A stretch of 16,888 nt of DNA from Glomus cerebriforme (lineage: Eukaryota; Glomeromycota; Glomeromycetes; Glomerales; Glomeraceae). Position numbers and translations under genes: made by a program. Within the stretch, counting starts at the first letter, position 1; every line of letters begins with the position of its first letter. This document shows, piece after piece, positions 1 to 9,957 of this stretch. The notes under the pieces are model-generated. The model was given only the letters and a program-made list of their open reading frames with translations, was not told the origin of the DNA and did not search any database. Where the stretch lies: the NCBI GenBank assembly GCA_003550305.1, contig QKYT01000177.1, positions 1 through 16,888 on the forward strand, given 5' to 3'.

Positions 1-64
1 AATAGTTTAAAAATTGTTAAATTGAAATATTTCAAATAATACTTTATAGGAAATAGGTTTTTTT

Positions 65-2428
65 TTAAACAAGGTTTGATGGGTATAAATGGTCATCAAT
101 GTTAATGAAGTTTTCTTTAATAGTACGTGTGGATACAAATCGATATAGCTATAATTAAACAAATTAATAGAAATTAATAATTGTAATAGAGAAAATTAAT
201 TATTATTAGATTCAAAAAATTATATATATTATTATTATTATAAAAAAAAAAAAAAAATTGCATTACCAGACTTGGACTTCCTGCTTTATCATTTGTTCCA
301 GAAGAACGTGAACCGCCGAAAGGTTGTTGTCCTACAATGGCACCGGTGGACTTATCATTAATATAAAAGTTTCCAGATGCGTGTCGTAATTTGTTTTCAC
401 TATTAATAATTGTGGATCGATCTTCTGCAAATCTAATAAAAAGAAAATGTTACTATTAATAACTTTAATCAATAATAAAACTGAATTAGTTTAAAGCATT
501 ACAAAATATGTTACACACATGGAACCAGTCAAGGCGTAGTCTGTTGTTTTATTGGCTAACTCAAGAGTTTGTTCGTATTCATCAGCTTTGTACCTAGATA
601 AAATAAAAATAAAGTGTTGTTTAAACAAAAAAATTCTTGTATATTCATTCCGTGGATAAAATAATTACTTACACGTAAATAGTGAGTACAGGTCTGTAAA
701 TAGAAAGGTAAACTTCAAGTTAATAATATATTTAATAATTTGTATATATATGCTAAATCAAACTTACCCGAAGATTTCTTCAACCATTGTTTTACTTTTT
801 GGATTTTTAGTAACGATGACAGTTGGGTTTATGAAATAACCTTTTGATTTATCGTAAGTACCACCAGCGATTATCTCACTATCAGCATCCTTAGCAGCCC
901 AATCAATGTAGCCTTTGACCTTTTCAAAAGATGCTTCATGACTAAAAATTCAAAATTTAAATTAAATTGATAAATATACATATATAGATATATTGAAAGA
1001 ATTATCAGGATAACTTACATGACAGCTCCCATGAAATTAGAAAAGTCTTCAGGAGAACCGATCTTGATAGTAGAAAGTTTCTGCAATAAAAGTTCACGGA
1101 ACTCATCCCATAATGAATCAGGTACATAAGCCCGTGAACAAGCAGAACATTTTTGACCTTGATATTCAAAAGCACCACGAATAGTTTGATGTACGGCATT
1201 TTGGACATTAGCAGATTTATGTATTAGATGAAAATTTTTACCACCAGTTTCACCAACAATTCTAGGATAAGATTTATAAATATCAATATTATTCCCAATT
1301 TCTTTCCATAATTTTTTAAAGACATAAGTAGAACCAGTAAAATGTAAAGAAGTAAAATCAGGAGATTTTAAAATAGAATCAGTTAATTCTTGAGCAGGAC
1401 CAGGTATAAATTGAATTACACCATCAGGTAAACCAGCTTCTCTTAAAATTTCCATTATAACCCAATTAGATAATAAAGCATTTGGTGAAGGTTTCCAAAG
1501 TACTACATTTCCCATTAAAGCGGGAGCACTCGGCAAATTACCACCAATAGCAGTAAAATTAAACGGTGTAATAGCATAAACAAAACCTTCTAATGGACGA
1601 TATTCAACACGATTCCAAACACCAGGAGAATTTTTAGAAGGTTGTTGTTGATAAATTTCATTAGCATATTTATTATTAAATCTCCAAAAATCAATTAATT
1701 CCGCTGCAGAATCAATTTCTGCTTGCCAAGTATTTTTTCCTTGTCCAAGCATAGTAGCAGCCAATAATTTATATCTATATTTTCCTGCAGCCAAATCTGC
1801 TGCTTTTAAAAAAATGGCTGATCTATCACTAAATGGATAAGTTTCCCATGTTGATTGTGCTGCTAATGCTCCTTTAATTGCTTTTTCAACAATTGAAGTA
1901 TCTGCTTCATGAGCTTTAGCTAGGATTGTACGATGATCCGATGGAATTCTTTGTTCTTGAAATTTGCCAGTAGAAATCTTTTTATGTATCAAGATATGAA
2001 TGGAAAGGAAAAGTTTATTGATGAACTTGATAATATGGTAAAAAGAAGAATATTTTCACCTTTTCTCCATTAACAAATACTGGAATTTCAATTGGTGCTT
2101 GAGCTTTTAATTCTTTCAAAGCAGCTTGAAGTTTCATACGGTCCGCACTACCCGGTTCATAATTTCTCTATAAAAATGAAAATAAAATATAAAATCGAAA
2201 ATCCGAAAAAAAAAATTTTTTTCCTGAATAAAAAAAAATTACCATAGGTTCATTATTAATTTCCGGTAATTTAAAGGTACCGAGAGTAGCATGAGCAGCG
2301 TTAGTAGACATTGCGAAGTAATGTTTCTTTAAAAAAGAATTTTTATTGTTAAAATTTAATAATGTATTATGAATTATTCGCGAAGAATTTAAAAACCTGA
2401 AATTTTGAATTGTGTATTTATTATACAT
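65..2428 (-). CDS. PUT2: delta-1-pyrroline-5-carboxylate dehydrogenase, mitochondrial (8 exons)
   Basis: Oxidises P5C/glutamate semialdehyde to glutamate with NAD+, the second step of proline breakdown in the mitochondrial matrix. Exons on the minus strand: 2428-2243, 2167-2060, 1977-1019, 941-768, 693-673, 593-519, 432-267, 148-65. All introns are GT..AG and the frame closes to 590 aa, close to the ALDH4 family length. Visible ALDH4 landmarks are the Asn of [12 protein letters not shown] (about residue 238), the catalytic Glu of GETGGKNFH (about 341), the catalytic Cys of GQKCSAC (about 375, the usual 34 residues further on) and the C-terminal GQQPFGG block. The first 39 residues are rich in Lys/Arg/Asn and contain no Asp or Glu, as in a matrix presequence, so I chose the first Met. 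Met40 begins a second plausible start. The last exon encodes an [12 protein letters not shown] stretch and stops at 65-67. Function is secure from the motifs; exon ends are read by eye. Confidence 0.95.
673..693 (-). other. PUT2: 21-nt microexon of the P5C dehydrogenase gene
   Basis: Exon 5 is only 21 nt. It is bounded by an acag acceptor and a gtaagt donor and supplies the PVLTIYV segment after the conserved EEIFG. Without it the conserved FGPVLTIYVY block of ALDH4 proteins is broken, so it is needed for the protein to match its family. Confidence 0.85.
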
Positions 2429-2749
2429 TTTACAGAGTAAATTATTACTAAATTTATAAGATCGTTTTTTTTTTTTTCAAAAAAATTTCGTCATTTGAAA
2501 TCAGTACTCAAATCAGGTACTTGAATCAATATTATATGTATTTAAATAGTTTTAAGTGTGATCGTGAGAGATTGCGTATTAGAAACTCTAATCAAATCAA
2601 TTGGTGAATAATAGGGGTATAAAAAAAAAAATGAAGAATCAAATTTTAAGTTTCATTATTAAGTTTACTAAGAAGGGAATAAAAATCGTGGGGGAACAAT
2701 CAACAAATAAAAAAAAGATAAATAAAATAAAACAAAAAAGAGGATGGAT

Positions 2750-3038
2750 TTACTCTCCAATGAGCACAAATTGTTCTTTAGGATCATTAAAAGTAAATTT
2801 TTCCGTTCAAATACCCTTTATGGGTTAATGTTGTCCCAGGATCAGGTGAATTAGCCATTACTGTAGTGTAACAAAGTTTTGAAGCAATTGTTTTATTGTA
2901 AATGAAATGGTTTTTTTTTGAATTGCTAACGATTGGTCTTCTTGATCTGTAAAGTCATATGTTAGGAAGAAAATTAGCTTCTTTTATAACGATGGACTCT
3001 TTCTCTTTGAAGACATCATTTCCCGCTTCTTCATCCAC
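2750..3038 (-). pseudogene. possible decayed coding fragments, family not recognised
   Basis: Three adjacent minus-strand stretches look protein-like but are not in one frame: about 3038-2955 (contains VDEEAGNDVFKEKESIV, then stop), about 2950-2858 (preceded by a tttacag acceptor-like site; contains TDQEDQSLAIQKKTISFTIK, then stop), and 2858-2787 starting at an ATG (contains MANSPDPGTTLTHKGYLNGK, then stop), followed in another frame by NDPKEQFVLIGE to 2750. They may be relics of one gene broken by frameshifts, or exons of a gene I cannot splice. I do not recognise the family, and the opposite strand is also partly open here, so chance is possible. Confidence 0.25.
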
Positions 3039-3128
3039 TTAGCAATTAAGAACGGACAATGACATAAAACAAGCTTCATTAATTATATAATGCATAAGCT
3101 GAATAGAATTAGTATTTCGTAAAATTAA

Positions 3129-3283
3129 GATTTGTATTATATATACCCGATAAAAAGTCACTATCAATTGGTACCTTCAAAGTATGGTGGTCAAAATCAA
3201 GAGAATGAGAATGGTTATCCCGAATTTACTGATAAGAAAGAATCTCCAATTGTGCATGAACACCACATTCACACACGAAAATA
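3129..3283 (+). pseudogene. possible C-terminal exon or relic, family not recognised
   Basis: A plus-strand frame runs from just after a stop at 3126-3128 to a TAA at 3281-3283. It encodes a hydrophilic Q/N/E/H-rich tail (SKYGGQNQENENGYPEF followed by a His-rich end, HEHHIHTRK). The stop overlaps an AATAAA-like sequence, as at a gene's 3' end. No upstream exon with a clean donor was found, so this is either an orphan last exon, a relic, or chance. Confidence 0.2.
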
Positions 3284-5380
3284 AAAGTTTATTACACACC
3301 CCAGTAATACAAATTAAGGCTGACCAGTAAAAAACAACCGGTCACATGATCGTATGACAAGGGGTTACGTTAAACAAAACGATAGCATGATAAACACATG
3401 ATAAGGAGGAATTGATCATGAGGTATCAGTTATATGAACTTTAGGTAACGTCGTTCTTGTTGAATGTTAAAGTTGAAAGAAAAACGCGTAAAAGAAAAAT
3501 AACTTAATAATAAGTTAAAATTGGTGTTTTATTATTTTAAAATTGATGACACGTGTAACGTACATGATATCATAAATTTCAAAGGTGGTTGGCCAGTTGG
3601 GTGTATTAATTTTATGAGTAATTATATCGTGATTAACAACTAGTATAGCTTAAAATGATTTTATTTAAGTTAGATTTTCATTGCATTCGACATTTTATAT
3701 TACATAAAATAAAACTTTAACGTGGGGTGAAAAATAGCCAAAACAAGGGATTTAAGATTATAAGGGCTGAAACCAACTGAAAAATTAAAAAAATTAGTCT
3801 GAACGGTGAAATCAAATGTAACGCTCAATAAAAAACATTCTCCTTAGTTTGTGCGCACTCATGATATTAAAGAAACTGCTAAAATTGGAAATGTTGTTTT
3901 ATTTTTTTGGCGGAATTATCAAGAAAATTTGTTTGTAGAAAGAATAATATTCATATCATTTTCATTGTAGTCGAGGTTATACAAATCATTTGCCCCATGA
4001 AGTTCCCATGTTAACCTTATTTTAAATTTTCGTGTAGATCCTAATTACAGAGAAATGGAATCTTTAACTTCCCCCAAGTTTTTCAAAAAAAGAAATTCTG
4101 CATATTGCGCCAGAAATATCCATTTTTTGATACCAACGCCGCCAAATAACTTAATTCTATTACTAATTCCTATTTCAATTTTTTCAAACAATATTTGTCT
4201 GAAACGAGGAGAATTAATTTTGTACATGTGCGATATTTGTTGAGATCTTATGTTACAAGTGAATAGAAAAAAATTATAAACCTTGACAGGTTTTGTGATT
4301 TTCCCCAGTTACACTTTTCCTAATGTATATCTTCCAACAGGTTGAAATATTTCTACAAAAGTTTATCTATTAAAAATTTTAGGTATTCATAAGGCTGAAT
4401 CTATTCCTTTTATAACCTTCATTGGTTGAAGCCTACGAGAAAACTAAGCATAATCTTGCTTCGTGTATAATTTATATATATATAACTTTGGGTTAGTCAA
4501 AGGATAATTTTGGTTTTGATCTGAATGCTACGGAGATTTCGGAACCATTTAACCAACTTTCTGTATCTTTTCATTCGCTGCAAGTTTGCGCCGGAATCGA
4601 CTATTTAGACTTTTCTTTCCTTTCAAATATCCTTTCCTTTGGCTGGCAAAAAAAGAATGTCTGTGATACTGAATTGAGAATTATTGGGATTATTGATTGT
4701 TTAATCTTCATGCGGTTGAATTTATCTCCTAATCCATGCTCAGTTGCCTATCAAAGATTAAATAATTGTATCACTTCCATCCGGGGTAGTTTCTTTTGTC
4801 GCTCAAAAAATTTGCCTCACCTTACGTCTGTTTTTTTTTTTTTTTACAATTGAAGCCCTGCCATCTGCTTGCTCATCAGATCAAATTATATGATCCACAT
4901 TGCTAATTACCCTTATTGAGTTTATGTAAAAAAAAAAAACTCTTTTTCTATAAGCTTTTTTTTGTTGAAGTCTAAAATTCTTTGGGTTTTTTTTATGACA
5001 ATAAATTCTTTACATCCTTTTATATTTTATTATACTATCTTTAGTCTTATAAAGTGATCAAAAAAATTCGATAGTCGTCATTATCTTTGTCAATTATCCT
5101 TTTTTCGTTTCATTTTTTTTTTCTTGTGTGCTTCGTTTGGAAGCAATTAGCTTGAAAAAAAAGGCGAGATTAATGAATAAATTTAACACTTCCTTAGTTT
5201 TTTTTTAACTTATTTTCTTTCTTTCTAATAATAATACTAAAGAAATATAAATACCAATTTCTTTTTAATTTTTTTTTGTAAGTATTCCATATTCCGTTTA
5301 CGAGTTTAGTGTGTCGCGTTTTTTTTTTTTCATCTGTTGTTGTTGGTTACTGCGGAACAATAAATATTCTTAAGCTCGTA

Positions 5381-5419
5381 CGCATATAACATACGCGCAT
5401 ATAACTTAACGCACACAAC
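5381..5419 (+). promoter_or_regulatory. three phased copies of CGCATATAAC-like element
   Basis: The 10-mer CGCATATAAC occurs exactly at 5381-5390 and 5396-5405, and a variant CGCACACAAC occurs at 5410-5419. The starts are 15 and 14 bp apart. The array lies about 175-215 bp upstream of the coiled-coil gene's ATG and is CpG-bearing in very AT-rich surroundings. A regulatory role is an inference from position. Confidence 0.35.
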
Positions 5420-5594
5420 ATACTGCAAAATACATACAAGTCTAGCCTTTCTTTTCTTTTATTGGTTCTTTAGTATATTGAAATTAAGGGAAACGCGATT
5501 ATTAAATTTATTAGTTATTCGTACAAATATATTTATTTATATATTTTCCTTTTTTTTTTGTTCTCTTAACTTAGATATATTAACTTAAATTAAT

Positions 5595-8500
5595 ATGGCT
5601 GCTACCGTTCAAACTATGGGTAATTCGATTGGAGCGGAAGAGGAGACTACCGAAGTGATTGAATACACTGAGGTTATTGAAGAAGTTGTTCACGTGGACC
5701 ACACAGAACACTTGGATACCGTTCAAGAGGTTGATGAATCTGAAGTTGTAAAAGAAGAAGTACAACAACAACAACATAAACAAACTAATACCAAAGAAAC
5801 TTTAGAGCGTTCTTTACAATCAGAAGTAGAACAAGTCGAAGATATTAGTTCTTCTTCTGAAGAAATTAAACATACCGAAACTACCAAAAAAGTTGAACCT
5901 GCTTCAGTCGGGGAGTCTACTCAAGTTACTATAAATACTGAACAAATTCAAACTTCTGAGATCGAAAAAGAAACAGAAAAAACTGATGAACAAACCGATA
6001 AATCTGTAGAATCTCAATCTCAACATGATCATTCAGAAGATGATGATTCAGAAAATCAGCATGGATCGGAAACTCATCATGAAAATGTATCAGTATCCGG
6101 TGAATCTAATACTACAGAAACCAAATCTGTATCTGGTGTTTTGACTCCTCCAAAAAGTCCAACCGATGAAAAAGAAAAAGAAAAAGAAAAATCGGAAAAA
6201 AAGACGATAAAAGTTCCAGCTAGTAAAATCGCAAAAACTTCTGCTGGTTCCAAATCTGGTACGGTTAAGAAATCAACAAAATCAACCATAACTACTACAA
6301 CTACTACAGCTACTACAGCTACTACAGCTACACCTGCAAGTTCTACCAAATTAACACGTGCTCGTAGTTCATCAATCAGTAAAACAAATCCTCCGACATT
6401 ATCTAAACCACCACGCTCTTCTAGCACTTCTAGTAATACAAGAGCTCCATTAACAACAACAACAACTAGTCATCATACTACAGTTAAATCACCAACAACT
6501 TCTAAAACCGCTACGGGTTCGACAGCTGCAAAGAGTACAATAAAAACTACCACTTCAAAATCTGTATCCAATTCGACCGCGGCAAAATCTGCTACAAAAC
6601 CTTCGGCAAAACTTGCTGCTCCAACTCTTTCACGTAAACCATCAAACACAACCAATACAACTGCTAGTGCCGGAGCCCATGCTAAAAAATCAACCGCAGC
6701 AACTTCACCAAAAACCACAACTCCTGCAACGAAATCAAAAGCTGCATCTGTTGCCACAACAACTACAACAACAACAAAAGCTACTGCTACAAAATCTAAT
6801 AGTGCGGCTTCTGTAGCAAAAACTAATGGTGTTAGTGATGTTGGTGCGGTAGAAAAGGTTGCTTCTTCCATTGATGTTGGTTTTAAAGAGAAGGTTAGTA
6901 TGATATTTATCATATCTACAATATTTAAGCATCACTTAAATTATTATAACGATGAAATTAACATTAATTTTATTGCTCTTAATAGAATGAGGAACTTACT
7001 CGACTCCTTGAAGAAAAGGAGAGTATTATAAAATCCCTCCAAGAGAAATTAGATGCTTTGAAAGCTGCCTCTGCTGAACAACAAGCTCATCATATGGAAG
7101 AATTAAAAGAAGAAAATCTTAGGATTCAAATTGAAAAGGATGAAGCAATTATTGCCAAGGAGGCCGAAATTACTAAACATAAGAAAGAAGCTGACTCCTT
7201 AAAAAAAGAAATTGATGTGAGTTTGACTTGTATCTTTAATTGAATTTTATTGATTTATTATGAATTACACTTATAAATTGTTTATTTTTTTTTTTAGGTC
7301 CTCAAGGATGCTTATAAAGTAGAAATAGCGCAACTCAAAGAGAGCAAATTAACCCAACTCGAAGAATACAAGTTAGCGCAACTTGAAGAGCACAATAAAT
7401 TAGTTGAGAAACTTAAAGATAGTCATGCTACCGAAATTGCGGAATTAGCTCAAAAAATTAAAGGTGGTGAAGCTATTGCTGAAGAACTCGAAAATGTAAA
7501 AGTTGAATTGGAGGTTAGTACTCTTCATGAATCAAATGATCTTATGGGCAACAATTAAATTTCGATTATTTCTTTTTTAATTTACAGGCTGCCAAGAAGA
7601 ATCATTTGGAACAATTGGAAATTTTACAGACAGAGCAAGAACTTGCTATTGAACAAGCTAGAGAACAAGAAAGAAGTCAATTTAAGGTAAGTTTTTAAAT
7701 CTTTTTCTTAAAAATAAAAATAAAATATTTTAATATAATGATACGATCTTCTATGTTTAAAATTAAGTCCACTCAGGGAAATACTTTCGTCGCTATTGAA
7801 ACGATGAAAATTAAACATTCTGATGAAGTGAACGATCTCAAGAATCAACATGCTGAAGAATTACAAAAACTTCAAAACGAGCGTGATGAAGCAATAGAGA
7901 AAGCTAAAAGTGAAATTCAGGTATTGTCTTCATTGTTTATTGTTTATTATTAGTATTTTTGTTAATAACTTATTTTCAATAGATGCTTCTCAATGATCAA
8001 CATTCTTGTGAAGTAATTAGACTTCAAAAAGAACTTGAAGAAGAGTCGAAGTCAACTAAGGCTAAATATGATGCTGTTAAACAAGAAATGGCTGTTCTTA
8101 AATCTCAACAATCTCAAGAACTACACAATCGTGATAAGAAAATAGAGGATCTTAAGAACAGCATAGAGGAGCTTAATAACAATCATGCCCGAGAAATTGA
8201 ATTACTAAGATTATCATCTTCTGATCAAGGAATTAAAAAACGTGAAGACGAAATAGCAGAACTTAAAGCTCAACACGAAGCTAAAATTGCAGAGCTTGAA
8301 AAAAGTCTTCATAATAAATTGGACGCTTCCGTAATTGATGAGCTGAAGGCAAATCATATTAAAGAATGTGAAGAATTGGAAAACTTGCATGCTAAGGAAA
8401 TACAAAAAACCCAGAATGAACTCGAAGCAGAAATTGAAAATATCACTTCACATCACCATCAGTCCATTAAAGAGCTTCGAGAGTCTCATAGTAAAGAAAT

Positions 8501-9363
8501 ACAAGAAACGATCAACTCTATTGAGAAAGAGATGAAAGAAAAAGAAGATTTATTGCTAGAAATCGAAGAGTTTAAAAAAGCAATAAATGAAGTATCTGAT
8601 GCAAAAAATATTGAAGTCGATGAATTGCGTAAACAAGTTATAGCATTAAATAAACAAATCGAGGATTATGAAGATCAGTTCCAAGTAAATATTACTTCCT
8701 ATCTTTTTTTTGAATTTATTTTTTCTTATTTATTCTAGTGTATAATTTTTAACTATATTATTATTTAATTAGCAACACAAAACTGAAATAGAAAATATAA
8801 AGACAGGATACGAACAAGCTCTTGCCAAACAACAAGAATCGGAAGTTACCCAGCAAGATCTCCAAAATATTCTCGAAATTAAGGAAAAAGAGCTTAATGA
8901 ATACAGAACGCAATTATCTGTAAGATTATTTGTGATATTATTTATTATATGTATTTATTTAAATTAAGTTATCTAATTATCATTTCGATTATTATTAAAA
9001 GAGCGCAAATAACGGAAATGGTAAAGACCTTGAAGATTTACACCAAGCCCATTTATCCAAAATTGCTGAACTCGAAGAAAATCATAAGGCCAAAATTGCT
9101 GAACTTGAATCATCTCGTAGCTGGCTTGACGAAGAAATTGATCGACAAGACGTAAGATTTATTATTAAACGATAATATTATTATAAACGAAGGTATATCA
9201 AATATTAATACATTTATTAAATAAATTATAGGCAAGAATCAAGGATCTTGAATCAGTTATAGAAAGTCTTCAAATTGAAAATGGGAGACTCAAGGACGAA
9301 AATGCTCAAGTGCTCGAATTGAATCATCAACTACAAGATAAAGCATTCCTAAACCGAAATTAA
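5595..9363 (+). CDS. 1039-aa acidic/basic-linker/coiled-coil protein, family not recognised (9 exons)
   Basis: Exons: 5595-6893, 6986-7216, 7298-7513, 7588-7686, 7777-7920, 7983-8684, 8773-8919, 9002-9151, 9232-9363. Every exon is a multiple of three and every intron is phase 0. Residues 1-200 are acidic and Q/S/T-rich. About 202-414 is a Lys/Ser/Thr/Ala/Pro stretch with no acidic or aromatic residue, preceded by a TPPKSP proline-directed phosphosite motif at 184-189 like those of tau-type microtubule-associated proteins. From 434 to the end the chain is a long charged coiled coil with recurring Hxx[EK][IV]xxL units. No enzyme motif, signal peptide or membrane helix is seen. A cytoskeletal or organelle-tethering scaffold would fit this layout, but that is inference. 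The first ATG has A at -3 and G at +4; Met8 is a second, well-placed start. Gene structure is well supported, function is not. Confidence 0.85.
6285..6335 (+). repeat. in-frame ACT/ACAGCT microsatellite in exon 1
   Basis: Tandem ACTACA and CTACTACAG units encode a run of Thr with interspersed Ala within the basic linker. Further ACA runs follow near 6450-6470 and 6755-6780. Such tracts are prone to in-frame length change, so strain variation is likely here. Confidence 0.8.
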
Positions 9364-9672
9364 TTATAATATATATACGTTTTGTATGTAATTAAGGATA
9401 TAGAAGAAATATAATATAACTCTTTTCTTCTTTTCCCCTTTGTTTATTTTAATTAAAATTTATAATTATATTGTTTATCTTTGACCATTCGATGTAATAT
9501 TCTTAGTATATTTTTCGAAAAGTTGTAGTACTAAGGATTTTGAATTTAAATAATGGATCCAAAAATATATATATATACTCAGAACGGCCAAACTCACTTA
9601 TTTTATATATACAGTTTTAAGAAGTTTGGGCGTTTAATTGTTTTATTATTGGTTATTATTCTATTTTAGAAA

Positions 9673-9703
<31 letters not shown>

Positions 9704-9957
9704 AAGTATTTCTCTATCTTTTTTTCTCTATTATATTGTATATTTCCCATAATTTGTATTTTTTTCCTTTTTTTGCTTTTTTTGGGGGTTATTTATCTAA
9801 TAGGCCTTTTGGTAACTAAAAAATTATTTATTTGTAAAACAAAAAAAAAAAAAAAAAAATAAAGGATATTTCATTATTTTAATATTGTATTATTAATAAA
9901 TTAGGAAAGTAACTACTATATAATATACATAATCTGTTATACAATATTTAGTATATA
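9364..9957. other. convergent 3' region with long T and A tracts
   Basis: This lies between the stop codons of two converging genes and must hold both 3' UTRs. It contains T24 followed directly by A9 (9673-9705) and A19 at 9841-9859, plus an imperfect inverted repeat of GCCAAACT around 9589 and AGTTTGGG around 9625. No gene is seen. The open frame across the T tract is low complexity. Confidence 0.6.

Larger units (their letters stand above)
2429..5594. other. long gene-poor interval between divergent genes 1 and 2
   Basis: No intact gene can be supported in about 3.2 kb. The left end is the P5C dehydrogenase promoter side. About 2750-3283 has short coding-like stretches on both strands, listed separately. 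3290-4800 is AT-rich, with only short open frames near 4045-4243 that match nothing I recognise. From about 4800 to 5590 the plus strand is unusually T-rich, with many T8-T12 runs, as expected for a promoter and leader of the downstream coiled-coil gene. No tRNA-like B-box (GGTTCGANTCC type) was seen. Confidence 0.5.

Noticed and set aside
2601..2828. 75-codon plus-strand frame after the P5C dehydrogenase start
   Set aside because: Lys/Ile-rich translation of A-tracts, no motif; its 3' half overlaps minus-strand fragments that look more coding-like.
4045..4243. Overlapping 60- and 62-codon frames on both strands
   Set aside because: No start context, splice partners or recognisable motif; both strands are open by chance. 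The minus-strand KLFGGVGIKKWIF stretch briefly looked family-like but matched nothing I could name.
6613..6816. Gln/Leu-rich plus-strand frame inside exon 1
   Set aside because: Frame-shifted reading of ACA/GCA repeats within the well-supported exon.
6077..6913. Two long minus-strand open frames (116 and 146 codons) rich in Val/Phe/Asp
   Set aside because: They are antisense shadows of the Thr/Lys/Ala-rich linker exon; ACN/GCN/AAA codons read on the other strand rarely give stops. Splicing and composition support the plus strand.
8214..8405. Minus-strand Phe-rich frame in the coiled-coil gene
   Set aside because: Shadow of the Lys/Glu-rich coding strand (GAA/AAA read as TTC/TTT).
9638..9862. 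Plus-strand 74-codon Phe-rich frame
   Set aside because: It arises from the T24 and other T runs and ends in the A19 tract; low complexity, no protein character.
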